From assembly GCA_022496805.1 (NCBI GenBank), contig CM040094.1:19615501-19679500 (forward strand): DNA of 64,000 nt, in the 5' to 3' direction. The stretch is from Pohlia nutans (lineage: Eukaryota; Streptophyta; Bryopsida; Bryales; Mniaceae). Below the pieces are notes generated by a model that was not told where the DNA came from, searched no databases, and was given only the letters and a program-made list of their open reading frames with translations. A program made the position numbers and the translations under genes. This document shows positions 51,991-61,704 of this stretch, one piece after another. Positions within the stretch are counted from its first letter, which is position 1; each line of letters begins with the position of its first letter.

Positions 51991-54264
51991 TTACAACTCA
52001 GCTTGGAGTTGACGAACTTCCTGCATCATTTGATCACGTAGTAGTTCTTGGGCAGTCCAGTCGGTCTTCTCTGTGGTTTGGTCAGGAGTCGGCTGGTCGG
52101 TAGTCGACTGGCTTCTGGTAATCGCTGCGACTGTTAGGACACCAACCGTAGTGTTCGGTAGTTCTTCAATGACTACGGACGACGTGTGGGGCTTGGTCTC
52201 GATCTGCTGATTAAGGAATTGGACGACCTTCGGATTGTTCAGTAGGGGACACAAGTGTGTCGGGTGGTCCAATGTTTTGCACAGAGACCAAGGGAATATC
52301 CGTCGTGGTGTGCTATCGCGCGATGGTCGACTCCTTGATTCGGCGGTAGTCGACACCGGTGTTGCTGCTGCTACTGGCGCTGTCCTATTAGCCGCCGCGC
52401 GCCTTTTTCCGATCTCGCTCTCCGGATTGAGCCAACAATCGCGTTCAAAATGGCCTGGCTTCTTGCATTGGTTGCAAAATGCTTGTTTTGTAGTCTCGGG
52501 CCGCTCGGTAGTAGTCGAGTCGGGTTCCTTAGGTAGTCCGCTTTCTGCAAGCTTAGCCGATTTCTTGGCCTGGGCTAGTGTCGATCTTGGTAGTCCGACT
52601 GTGGCTACCTACAGATACTTCAGCAAACCAGCTCGGAAATTGATTAGTAGGAAATTATCAGCCGGAAGGACCTCAAACTGGCTGGCTAGTTTCATCATCC
52701 GTTCATAGTAATCGTCAACCGACTCTTTGGCATCCTGTTTCATACTGCGGAAATGTAGGTAAGCCTGGTCATCATTGTCGATATCCTGGTAGCGATGTTT
52801 GAAGGCATCGAGAATTTCATGTAAGTTTTGGTGTGGGTATGACGTCCGTTGAGTCGAGAACCAATTATAGTTAGCACCATCGACTAGGGAATTTCCGAAC
52901 AACGCTATAGTAATAGTTGAGTCGGTTTCGCCATTCAACGTAAGGGCATTGAGAAATCGATGGACATGCGTAATGGCACACTTGCCTTCCTTGTAGGTAG
53001 GCATCGCTACCGGTTTCCGAGCAATCGTCCGAGTCGGGAGTGTAACTGCTGGGTATGGAGGCTGCTGCTGCGTCTGAGCTGCAGGTGCCGAATAGCCTAT
53101 CGATCGAGGGTTGTATAGTGCACATTGGTCGAGAAGATGACCATAGTCGCCACAAGATGTACACATAGGTACGGTGGGTTGGTACTGGGCCACAATCGGT
53201 AGGACTGGTGGCTGGGAGGCTACCGGTCGGTTGTATGGGTTTTGTGGCATGGGCCTATTATGCGTCTGTGAAAACGATGGCTGATTGATAGGTTGCATCA
53301 TAGGAATGCCTATTGCTGGTTGAGTTTGGTAACCAGGTGGTAGACTAGTCCGAGGGGTCGACACTCTGGGGGTTGTAGTGTGAGTTACCCTTGGCTGATC
53401 TATGTATAGAATATGAGTGCAAATATTCGGGAGACTGGGTCGAGTAACAACCTGGTCGACTAGTTGGTTGGAGTGATAGATCTGTCTGATCCTATCGACT
53501 AAATCATTATCAAAGTCGTCTATGCCGGTCGAGTATGGGTTGTCGGTACCTGGTGATCCGGGTCGACTATTCATTTGACCAGGAGAACTGGGTTCCTGGC
53601 GAAATGTAGGCGACTGGTCCGGTCGACCTGGTTGCGATTCCGAGTGTAGTTGCTCAGGTGTCGGGTTCTGGCTAGATAAAAGATCGGCCAGTTGGGAGTC
53701 CAATTCATCCCTATTACGACGTAGTTGGTCTATTTCTAACTGTCGTTGATATGAAATGATGGGAGGTTCGGTAGCGTACCTTACTAGTCGTTGATGCGCA
53801 CTGGAAGGTCGTTCCGGTGAGTCGAGCGGGTCGTCCAGGAGCCTTCGTGGAGAAGTCGGGTTCGACCTTGTCTGAAACGCCACTGTCGGGCGGGTCTGAT
53901 GATTTGCGGTGTACATGGTCGGTAGAATCGCCAGTGGTCGGGTTGGCATATTTGGGATGCCGCGTCCCATTGGTACCGAAGTTTCGTGAAAAATGGTGCC
54001 TTCCGGGGTATTCATCCTTCCCTGCGTGAACTCCATGTAGTGCTGTAAAGACGGGTCGGTAGAAGTCGATGCTGCGACTTGCCTCCGAATCTCGTATGTT
54101 GGTCGGGGATCTATTCCCGTAGTAGTCTCATGGACTACTGTCGGTGGAACGATCTCCGACTGTAAATTTCGCCATTCTCTATAAAAACGTGGGTTAGAGA
54201 GCTGGTCGGCAGTTACTTCGACTGCTAAGGGAGAACCGGTAGCTCGTGTACGTGGTCGTTCCAT
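51991..54264 (-). pseudogene. gag: Gag polyprotein region of element B
   Basis: It starts at a true ATG (54264). Residues 1-360 are Pro/Ser/Arg-rich with a short coiled-coil-like stretch (QRQLEIDQLRRNRDELDSQL). A CCHC knuckle, CTSCGDYGHLLDQC, lies at residues 368-381, ahead of the capsid-like retrotransposon Gag domain (about residues 420-550; DAFKHRYQD, YYERMMKLASQFEVL). TAG at 52609 interrupts; the same frame goes on to a second knuckle, CNQCKKPGHFERDC (about 52433-52476), and a third damaged one (WSLCKTLDHPTHLC, first Cys replaced by Trp). It ends at TAA 51991 and continues in frame into protease. Confidence 0.88.
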
Positions 54265-54713
54265 ACTAGCGACGCGGCAGTTATCGGATCTAGATCTGGA
54301 TCTGGGATTTAGATCCGACTTCTGCTAGGTAGGTTGGGCTCTGAGATCCGTTTGGCTAGTCTTTTGTGCTGGCCTAGTTGGTTGCTCTGTGGCACCGTAA
54401 GCCTTGTTCACAGACTGCTCCTATAGATTCTTGGTCAGTAGCCTTTATCGACTGTTGACTACCCTGGTCGACTGTTACACAGACTGATCTCCGAGGCACT
54501 TTTCGGCTACTCGGGCTCTGGATTTTTCTCAAGGTATGCGATTTTCGTGTAGGAAGCAGATGGTTGCTGTTTCCTAGGGACGTATAGCGCCTTAGCAATA
54601 GGTGATAGGATCGACTAGGATCTAGATCTGGATCGACCAGGATTTGGATCTGGATCTAGATCTAGATCTGGATCTGACTAGCCCAACAGAAAGACTAGCG
54701 TCTGAGCTGAACT

Positions 54714-54727
54714 TTGCATGGTCGCCA
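54714..54727 (-). promoter_or_regulatory. Primer-binding site of element B (tRNA not identified)
   Basis: On the minus strand the LTR ends TTCACA, followed by TT and then TGGCGACCATGC, which could pair with the CCA end of a tRNA. The two-base spacing and TGG start fit plant LTR elements. Confidence 0.65.
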
Positions 54728-54729
54728 AA

Positions 54730-55139
54730 TGTGAAGGGGGTTTTCTAGAAACCGACCTTAAACGAATGAAGCTACTCCGCCCAAGACTATTCCACTCTGG
54801 TCTAGTTTCTAGAGATTGAGGGGAGTAGTAAGAGGTTTCTACTATGAAGAATGAACTGTCGGCTAAGGAAAAGCACCCGTATGCTAGTAAGTCGACTCCT
54901 GCATACCCACAGACTACTGCAACTATCCAAGATACAACCACAAGGAATGATTCAAGAGCAGGAAACAGCAGTAGTCTAGCAGCAGTAGTCTAACATACTA
55001 GTACGCACAAGAAGAGCTTAAGACAAGAATGAAGTACAACTCAGGCTGCCAAAAAGATGTACAAATGGTATAGCAACAACTCTCTCGAAGAGAGTGAAGG
55101 TACATATAGGAGACTAGTCTGACAGTGTGTCAGACTGGT
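54730..55139 (-). repeat. 5' LTR of element B, truncated
   Basis: 410 bp aligned without gaps to 44394-44803. The outer 132 bp (the U3 start present in the other LTR at 44804-44935) are missing. Confidence 0.9.
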
Positions 55140-55160
55140 CGACAGTGTGTCAGACTGGTC
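55121..55160. repeat. Exact 20-bp tandem duplication at the truncated LTR edge
   Basis: GACAGTGTGTCAGACTGGTC occurs at 55121-55140 and again at 55141-55160. Only the first copy belongs to the LTR alignment; the second adjoins host-like sequence at 55161. Confidence 0.9.
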
Positions 55161-55998
55161 AGCCCACATGGACGAGTTCATCAGGGGAGCAACAAAATTC
55201 TTCTTGTTGAGGTCCTTGAAAGTAAGCGACAATCCTAGAAGAGCGCAAGAGCCCCCCCCAGATGCATGCTTGGCGGAGATGGAGAGAATTTTGGAGAAAG
55301 AGCACGTCTTGAACTCCAACATAACTCCGGTACTGAGCAAGATCCAGGCAGACGGGACACTCTCAAGATTTGCAAAATTTCCAACGCGTCATCTTGTACC
55401 CGGCGCGATGATGAATTTAACCGACCCTTCTGCATGGTGCATTGTTAATTCGGAAGATCTTAATTTCGATGCAGCCATCATGGATTTGCGTGCAATCGAC
55501 AGATGGCTAGAGCGCGACGATCTCAGTATTGATCGGTGTTACGAGTTCATTCTTTCCAAGATGTTGAACCGGAGCCGCTATGGCAGGTGGCCACCGCATT
55601 GGCTGGTAATTCGCCACTGCACAAATGAGAATGAGACCCTTCAGGCGGTGGATGGGCATTTGAAGGGGTATTCGCATATGGAGAGCCGATATGTGCCAGC
55701 GGCAGCAGAGACGTACTTCTTCTCCTCTCGAATCATGAAAAAAGGTAAGGGTGCCACCATCTTCTACTTCTAGAATCTTGAGATGGCAAATGCCATAAAT
55801 TGGAAGAATGAAGTTCGTGCATCGGAGTCGACAAAGCGTGTGGGATCTGTAAGGGAGGTCGACTTGCTTGACGACGAACTTAGGATGGAGGTGTACATGC
55901 ATTTCCTCATGCAACTTCCACACATTGATCATGAGACCAAAGACCCACGAACTGTGCTATGTGTGGCTGCCGGGCTGAAGTGCATGATCGCGGCCATG

Positions 55999-56111
55999 GT
56001 ACACTCGTTTGTTCTTGCTAGTAGTCAATTGACCACTGGCATCGTCTACAGTTATCAGCCACTGAATCTCACCATTATTGACAATTGCTAACCTTCTAAG
56101 GTGATGTGCAG
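55999..56111 (+). other. Predicted intron
   Basis: Donor ATG/GTACAC and acceptor GATGTGCAG/ATG. Removal changes frame correctly from the upstream exon to the downstream one (AAGLKCMIAAM to MFDLRPVTVG). It contains a 22-bp palindrome copy at 56018-56039. Confidence 0.55.
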
Positions 56112-57679
56112 ATGTTTGATCTCCGACCCGTCACCGTGGGTATGCCGGAGGATAACTTCCGAGTGTTGGTCAGCAGTGACCAACTTGGCTGCCAACTCTA
56201 GAATTTTGAGCACATCTTTCACACGTCCTTGCACACATTGGATGAGCCAAAGAAATATGGCTTGTGGTTTTCATTGAAGCCTAGTGGGCCATTTAAAGAA
56301 TCACATAGTTTGGGTGTCCAGCGGCGGGAACTCCAGTCCAAGAAATGTGCAGACCAGAGTAAGACTGTTATAAACATAGAGGACGTGGTATCTGGTGCAA
56401 GCGGCGTAGAATCTGGCGACGATCGTGACGGTGACTGTAGTGATGAAGGGGCAGGGACCGAAGGGGAGTGGCTAAATTCTGTCAGGAAACGCAAACGGTT
56501 TCTATCGTCCTAGGACAGCGACGCGGATGAGCTTTCCGGAACTGCCTTGCAGTTTGATAATGAAGAGGGAATGAATGATGTCATGGGCCCAACAGTTGCA
56601 GCTGCAGCGAGCATTGGAGACGACGCCATTAAGACGAGGGTCGAGACTCTGACCAAAGCAAAAGATGTAGAAGCCTTGGCAAGAGGCAATGACATGGACG
56701 TCGAGAATCCCTATCACTTTTCGCCTCTAGGGGATGCACCAACGCAAACTATAGAGCACTGTATTCTAGTACCCCTAACTCCGTGCAGCCCTCCCTTGTA
56801 AGCAAGTGGCGATCATGGTTCGCCTCAACCCTTGAGCCCGGTTTGGTGGTTCTAGGAATATGAACGAAGCAATGGCCTTTATTGGGGAATATGTTGAGGA
56901 CCTCACACTTGGGCCTCCTCCCCCTACAGATTCGAGGGTCCGCAAACTCTCGCCACTTACACTTGGAGAGCCTCGATGTGATGCACAACCGCCAGTAGTC
57001 AATTGCCCACTGGTCAATGTTGAGCAAAAGAAGTTGCCAGTGGATGCGTGCGACGGAGTCGACAGCGACTCTGTTCATGGTGTCGCCGAACCTGACCTTG
57101 ATTTGGTTCTTCAATGCAATGTGCCTCCACCTAAAGAACTGACTAGTGGTAGTGACAAAATTCCAGTAGTCAATTGCCCACCGTGTGAGAGAATTTATCT
57201 AAGAATAAAGGTGTTTGAGATGTGGATAGTGAAGAGAGTATCCCTGCCTATGAATTTTACAGTGATTTGGAAATCCATCACGATGAGAGTGCATCTCTAG
57301 CAGACATCGAGGATGGACTGGAAACTGATTCCGGAGCAGCGGGCAATTGCGTAGAGGTTAATTCCGCCCAACAGTTCGCGGTTTCGCAAGGAGTTGGAGT
57401 GCACGAGGCACGCATGGCCCCAGTGCATATCTATGAAACACCTCCTTCACCTGCAACAGATGTCGTCTTGGTCTGCACTTCCTATGTAGTGCTAGTGGTC
57501 AATTGCCCACTGGCAACCATTGAGGAAGTCTCCGTTCCCCAAAAGAGTTTTCCTTCACAAGGTGTGGACGATGCACGCATGGCCCTTGTGGAAATCTATG
57601 ATTCATCAACGGCCGCTGAGACAGAAGACATGTTGGAGTTCACTCCCTCTCTGGTGCCAGTGGTCAATTGTCCACTAGT
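56018..57679. repeat. 22-bp dispersed palindrome, copies 2-6
   Basis: Near-palindromic 22-mers with left half CYAGTRGTCAA and right half TTGNCCAC(T)GG at 56018-56039, 56992-57013, 57163-57184, 57492-57513 and 57658-57679. About nine of eleven base pairs match across the dyad. The last four lie in coding frame and each encodes VVNCP; the first lies in a predicted intron. Confidence 0.75.
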
Positions 57680-58648
57680 TACCATTGAAAACGACGCTGC
57701 TGCAGATGAGAGACTTGTGCTTGCTGTGGTTCCGGGTTCGACTTCTGAGGCTTCTACTGTGCCTCTACCACAAGCCCTTGCCATTCCATCTCTGTTGATC
57801 GTAAAGAAGGAGGTCACGGAGGTCTCCGTGCCTTCTAATAAGGATAACCCCATCGAGATTGACAGCGGCTTTGATGATGATGCGTACAGAGCATCCTTGT
57901 TAAATTTCCCATTCGATGTGGAGTCCGACCTGTCAAATGGTCCCAAAGACGTGGAGCCAACCGACGGATCAGAGCAGAAGGTCTCTCAAAGAAGACCTTT
58001 GAGAATACAATTGGAGACCATCTTGAAGAAGAAGTTGACCGTGAATCGAGCTGCAGTGCGAGTGAGCCGAGAGCTGGAAATGCAAAACAAGATATTGAAG
58101 TTGGAGTTGCAGAAGGTCCGTGAGGAAGCAAGGCTAAGGGAATTGAAGTTGGAAGAGGCAATTCGTATGAGTCAGGTAGTGAGTGCGGGTGAATTCACAG
58201 ACTCCCTTTTCAGGCACATAAGCCATTAGACAACCTCGATTGCATCAGCACGAGAAATTTTGGACCATGAGGTGGAGATTTCTAAAGGTCCCGTACAAGA
58301 CTATATTCCGACCACATAGGAACAGATTTCCCTCCATGATTTAAAAGTTCTGCTAGATGTTGTATGCTATATTCAAGAAAGTCGTGAAATGCTGACCACG
58401 CCTACTGGTAATCGCAGGAATGTGATGTTATTGAGCAGCATGCAGCCATGGAAGCAGCAAGGACAAACAAGGTCAGTGTACTGTCGTATTATTGCATTGA
58501 AGTTGTTTCTGATTAGTGGATGTGAGCGTCATTTTTGAATGAAATGGTGCCCGGTCTGTACAGGAAAATTGAGTCTCTTCGTAGGGCGCATCGAGTTGAA
58601 GATTCGGACACCACAAAGACTTCAGTTGTAGATTATTATGTTGACTAG

Positions 58649-59638
58649 GCCGCTTCCACCATAATCTATTGTACACTAGACAATTAATGTTTTTTTCATC
58701 AGCACAAGTGAAAGGAAGCGCCCATCGGGAAATCGATTTTATACAAATTAGTAGTCGACCGCTAGAGGACTTGGTGTGCATATCGAGTAATTGTAAATGT
58801 GTGGCAATACCAAGTTTTGATTATGTACCCGGTTTTGAAATTTTCAGGAGAATAGACCATGTGTACGCATCTCCTTTGGTGTTGCTCATTTCCTCTTGGG
58901 ACTACAAGCTCGAATTAAAGGTTCAGAATTAGACCTCACATCGGTCACTTGGTGGTCACTGTGTAGACTATTGATTCAGATGCTTTTCTTTCCACAGGGT
59001 TCAGAGGAGCACTCTATGGTGCGAGACACGAGGAATTGAATGCGAGAAAGCGAGGGGTTTGATGCTTTAAGGTGGTTGTTGAGGAGAAGGTGTGGATTGG
59101 AATTTGTAGAAATGGCAACGAATGGCTTTGCCTGGTGGGGAGTTTCTGGTGTTTTTAGGGTTCATGATGAGACGTAATCTAGTCGAGAGTGTCAGTTTCG
59201 TGTGGCAGTGAACTTTGCGCTTCTTGCAAGCGGTGTAAGCGGTCGTGAACGTGTAGAGAGATAGGGTTTGTTTTTGTCGACTTTGCTGGTGACGTTGCTG
59301 ATTCATTTCTCTGGACTTCCGTTTCCAATGATCAGATTCTCGCGCTAAAGCTACAGTGTCGGTATTTTTGAATTGCTGGTAAGAGCTGAATGGTGTTTTG
59401 GATCATACCCTGTTGCAGGTTTGTCAGTGGCGTTTGCAAGTAATCACCAAACGGATTTTGAATTGACTGGTTGTTTCTGTAGAAGGCAACTCAGAGTAGT
59501 ACAGCTGGTTTATGTTGTCTTTAGCTAATTATCGAATTGGTGATTGTGTTCTTTTTGCAGTACGCTCTTCGGGTAGAACGTCGATGCCCAATGTAGTGGA
59601 TTCTCACGCTTGACGATTTGTTTCTTCAGAAAAACGAA
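58649..59638. other. Intergenic region, no supportable gene
   Basis: AT-rich sequence between the end of the disrupted gene and the candidate first exon of the PPR gene. Short ORFs on both strands have no recognisable motif. It probably holds the promoter and 5' leader of the downstream gene, but I see no convincing TATA box or other site. Confidence 0.5.
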
Positions 59639-60001
59639 ATGCATTCAGTTGTGGTTTCAGACTGGCGGGCAGCGTCGGCGCTTGATGCCATCACCGCGAG
59701 CACCTCGTATTCTACAAAATATTTGGGGCCTCCTTCTATCTCAACTGGTCAGCAAAGACATGCAGCCAAAGCTTGTGGACGTTCTTTTCGAATAAGAGGC
59801 GCCTGTGGAAACTGGCAACGGATCAACCTTGTGCAAAAAGCTGTTCCACAACTCCAGGTTTGGCCTCTTTCCGGTCGCGCCTTCAGGTTGAAAGTTGAGG
59901 ATTCTTTCAAATTCTTAGCGAGCCATAAAGACCGTCGGAGCATCAAGATGAGGCTCATTTCTTATGTTGGATATACACCTTTGCGGGCGGAAAGAAAGAT
60001 T
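59639..60001 (+). CDS. Candidate first exon: possible organelle transit peptide
   Basis: An ATG at 59639 opens a frame of 126 codons to 60019. The product is rich in Ser, Ala and Arg and poor in acidic residues (ITASTSYSTKYLGPPSIS, RSFRIRGACGNWQR), as expected of a mitochondrial or plastid presequence. A possible donor, ATTT/GTCAGT, lies at about 60002. It is on the same strand as, and 330 bases before, the exon with the PDF half-motif. A clean in-phase junction to that exon could not be established, so membership in the PPR gene is inference. Confidence 0.35.
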
Positions 60002-60334
60002 TGTCAGTCAGCTTCTTGATTAAATTGCCTTGTGTACAATTAAGGTGGTGATCACGGGTGAGCACTTGCTCGGAAGGCAATGCTTGATATCTAGGTTGTT
60101 ACGTTTTCCCCAAAGTAGCAGCACGTGAACTTGGTCGACTGAACCCCGAACCCTGACCCCAGTATTGATAGGAAGGTGTGCTTGAGCTCTGCTACTAGTG
60201 TGCTTTTTGAAAAACTGTTGGGCTTTTTGTGAGCAGGATGTGCGTGCGAACACACTGTTCAAGTCTCCATGGCCTGTCTACCCTTTGTTATCCGTGCTCT
60301 TGTGCCCTCATGGAGGACGTAGTGGACAAATTAG

Positions 60335-60562
60335 GTGTTTATCGACATCATCGGTTTGGAGAAGATCATCCACGCGTGCCGAAGCTCCAGGTGTGTGACA
60401 GGCTCTCGTGGAATGAGGTGGATGGGATTTGTCTTCCCCGGAGAGAACGTGACTGACATGAAGTGTGTTGCACTTGCCTCAGACAAAGCTGAGCGGACTG
60501 AAGAACTTTGGGAAGAGTACTTTGCGGATCCTTCCCAGTGGTGGGACAACAGAGTTGACAAG
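60335..60562 (+). CDS. Exon with the first half of an OSB-type PDF motif
   Basis: The open frame ends in LWEEYFADPSQWWDNRVDK followed by donor AAG/GTATCC (intron from 60563). The W-x-D-N-R core is the first half of the PDF motif, which defines the plant organellar single-stranded DNA-binding (OSB) family and contacts ssDNA. Just before it, MGFVFPGEN resembles a strand of an SSB-type OB fold. A preceding piece in another frame (about 60300-60390, KLGVYRHHRFGEDH) may be the rest of such a fold, broken by a frameshift or short intron; this is weak. The upstream limit (after TAG 60332) is the limit of the open frame, not a known start. Confidence 0.6.
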
Positions 60563-60828
60563 GTATCCCAGGACTGCCAGTGGGTTGATGCTAGAAAGTG
60601 GATGTGAGCCTTGGATCAGACACGTGAGGTGGATATTTCTTAGTTGTACGAAGGATGTGGGCACTAGGCAAGCATAGGTATTGTGCTTTGTGTACTTTGG
60701 AGTGGAGTCTGATCACTGGAGGGTTGAAAAAAATGTTGTCCTTGATTGTTGAGTGTTGGGTGCAGATTAACCGGGCTTAAATATGCGTCACATGTTGCAT
60801 ATTTGATGGTGGGTTGTGGTGCCTACAG
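60563..60828 (+). other. Predicted intron joining the two halves of the PDF motif
   Basis: Donor AAG/GTATCC at 60563, acceptor GCCTACAG/AGG ending at 60828. Both flanking exons are in phase 0 and removal makes an uninterrupted PDF motif (NRVDK joined to RNPRSPDFKHK). Confidence 0.75.
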
Positions 60829-61704
60829 AGGAACCCCAGATCACCTGACTTCAAACATAAGGTGAAAAGAGAAGCGCTGTGGCTAGATGGCTGGAAAAAT
60901 CCAACTTGGGTGAAGGCAAGACTCAAATCGGTCACTCAGGGCACATCTCATTCTCATGCTGTTGGCAGTAAGCACATTTGGAGCACAAGTACCACGAGCG
61001 AAGCGCTTATTGATATAAGGAATCTACTGCAACAAGGCATCACTATAGACTCGTACATGTATGTTGAAGTTTTGAAGCGGTGCTTGAAGCAGAAAGACCT
61101 TATGGCGGCCAAGCAGGCCCATGAATGCATCATCAAGAGTGGAATGGAGCAAAATGTACATGTGGCGAACAACCTTTTGAGTGTGTACATCAGATGTGGG
61201 AGGCTGCAGGATGCACGCCAAGTGTTTGATAAACTTCTGAACAAGAATGTTTATAGTTGGACCATCATGGTTGGAGGTTATGCTCAGCACAATTGTGCTA
61301 AAGATGCACTGGAAGTTTTCAATCAAATGTGCCAAGAAGGTGCGCAGCCAAATGAAGTTACTTACTTGAGCATCCTGAAGGCATTTGCCAGTCCAGCAGC
61401 TTTGAAATGGGGTAAAGAGCTTCATGCCCTCATCAGACACGATGGCCTTGAATCAGATCTGCGTGTAGGGACCGCGCTTCTTCAAATGTATGCAAAGAGT
61501 GGCAGCATTGATGATGCCATACGAGTTTTTGACAGAATGGAGGAACGTGATGTGGTCACATGGAGCGTGATGATTGGTGGACTTGCAGACCATGGACGTG
61601 GGCATGAGGCATATGAATGTTTCCTTCGAATGCGAAGAGAGGGCTGTGTACCAGACTCAATCACGTATGTGAGCATTTTGAATGCATGTGCAAGTGCGGG
61701 TTTC
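60829..61704 (+). CDS. PPR-DYW protein, N-terminal part: PDF motif fused to PPR repeats
   Basis: It opens with the second half of the PDF motif (RNPRSPDFKHK, EALWLDGWKNPTWVKARL). After about 40 residues come PPR motifs (SYMYVEVLKRCLKQKD, VHVANNLLSVYIRCG, VYSWTIMVGGYAQHN, NEVTYLSILKAF) and then the first 101-residue unit. No splice site is needed between the PDF end and the PPRs; they share one open frame. PPR tracts bind organellar RNA one base per repeat. At about 61700 the sequence GGGTTTCTTTAG replaces the GGGTGCTTTAG of later units, a one-base gain that shifts the frame; the shifted frame stops at 61776. The start codon must lie in an upstream exon, since the TTG at 60814 is intronic. Confidence 0.85.

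Larger units (their letters stand above)
44394..55160 (-). mobile_element. Ty3/gypsy LTR retrotransposon B, nearly full-length
   Basis: On the minus strand: 5' LTR (55139-54730, truncated), primer-binding site, gag, protease, reverse transcriptase, RNase H, integrase, ORF3, polypurine tract, 3' LTR (44935-44394). The two LTRs align without gaps over 410 bp with about six differences by eye (about 1.5%). From the gag ATG (54264) to the end of ORF3 (45067) the element seems to have been one reading frame, now broken by one frameshift at about 51483, one in ORF3 at about 46690, and at least eight stops. No target-site duplication can be tested, because the outer part of the 5' LTR is missing. 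It lies tail-to-tail with element A and splits a host-like gene. Confidence 0.95.
55161..58648 (+). pseudogene. Right part of the disrupted host-like gene, several in-frame TAG codons
   Basis: A long coding stretch on the same strand as the ParB-like fragment left of element B. Exon 55161-55998 (landmarks AEMERILEKEHVLNS, DPSAWCIVNSEDLNFDA, HCTNENETLQAVDGH, REVDLLDDELRMEV, AAGLKCMIAAM) contains TAG 55771. Intron 55999-56111 joins it in frame to exon 56112-56797 (DEPKKYGLWFSLKPSGPF, then acidic) with TAG 56199 and 56511. A short intron, about 56798-56855, is consistent in phase. The next part carries four VVNCP motifs, switches frame near 57200, and ends in a coiled coil (LEMQNKILKLELQKVREEA) with TAG 58227 and 58317. 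A last exon at 58562-58648 is likely. I do not recognise the family. The start is lost; the GTG at 55147 lies in LTR-derived sequence. Confidence 0.55.

Noticed and set aside
35430..55160. Elements A and B as one large inverted element
   Set aside because: They have separate LTRs and polypurine tracts, opposite orientation, are only homologous (not near-identical), and are separated by 1.4 kb of host-like sequence.
59067..59306. Minus-strand ORF of 79 residues
   Set aside because: No motif, no neighbours on that strand, and composition like the surrounding non-coding DNA.
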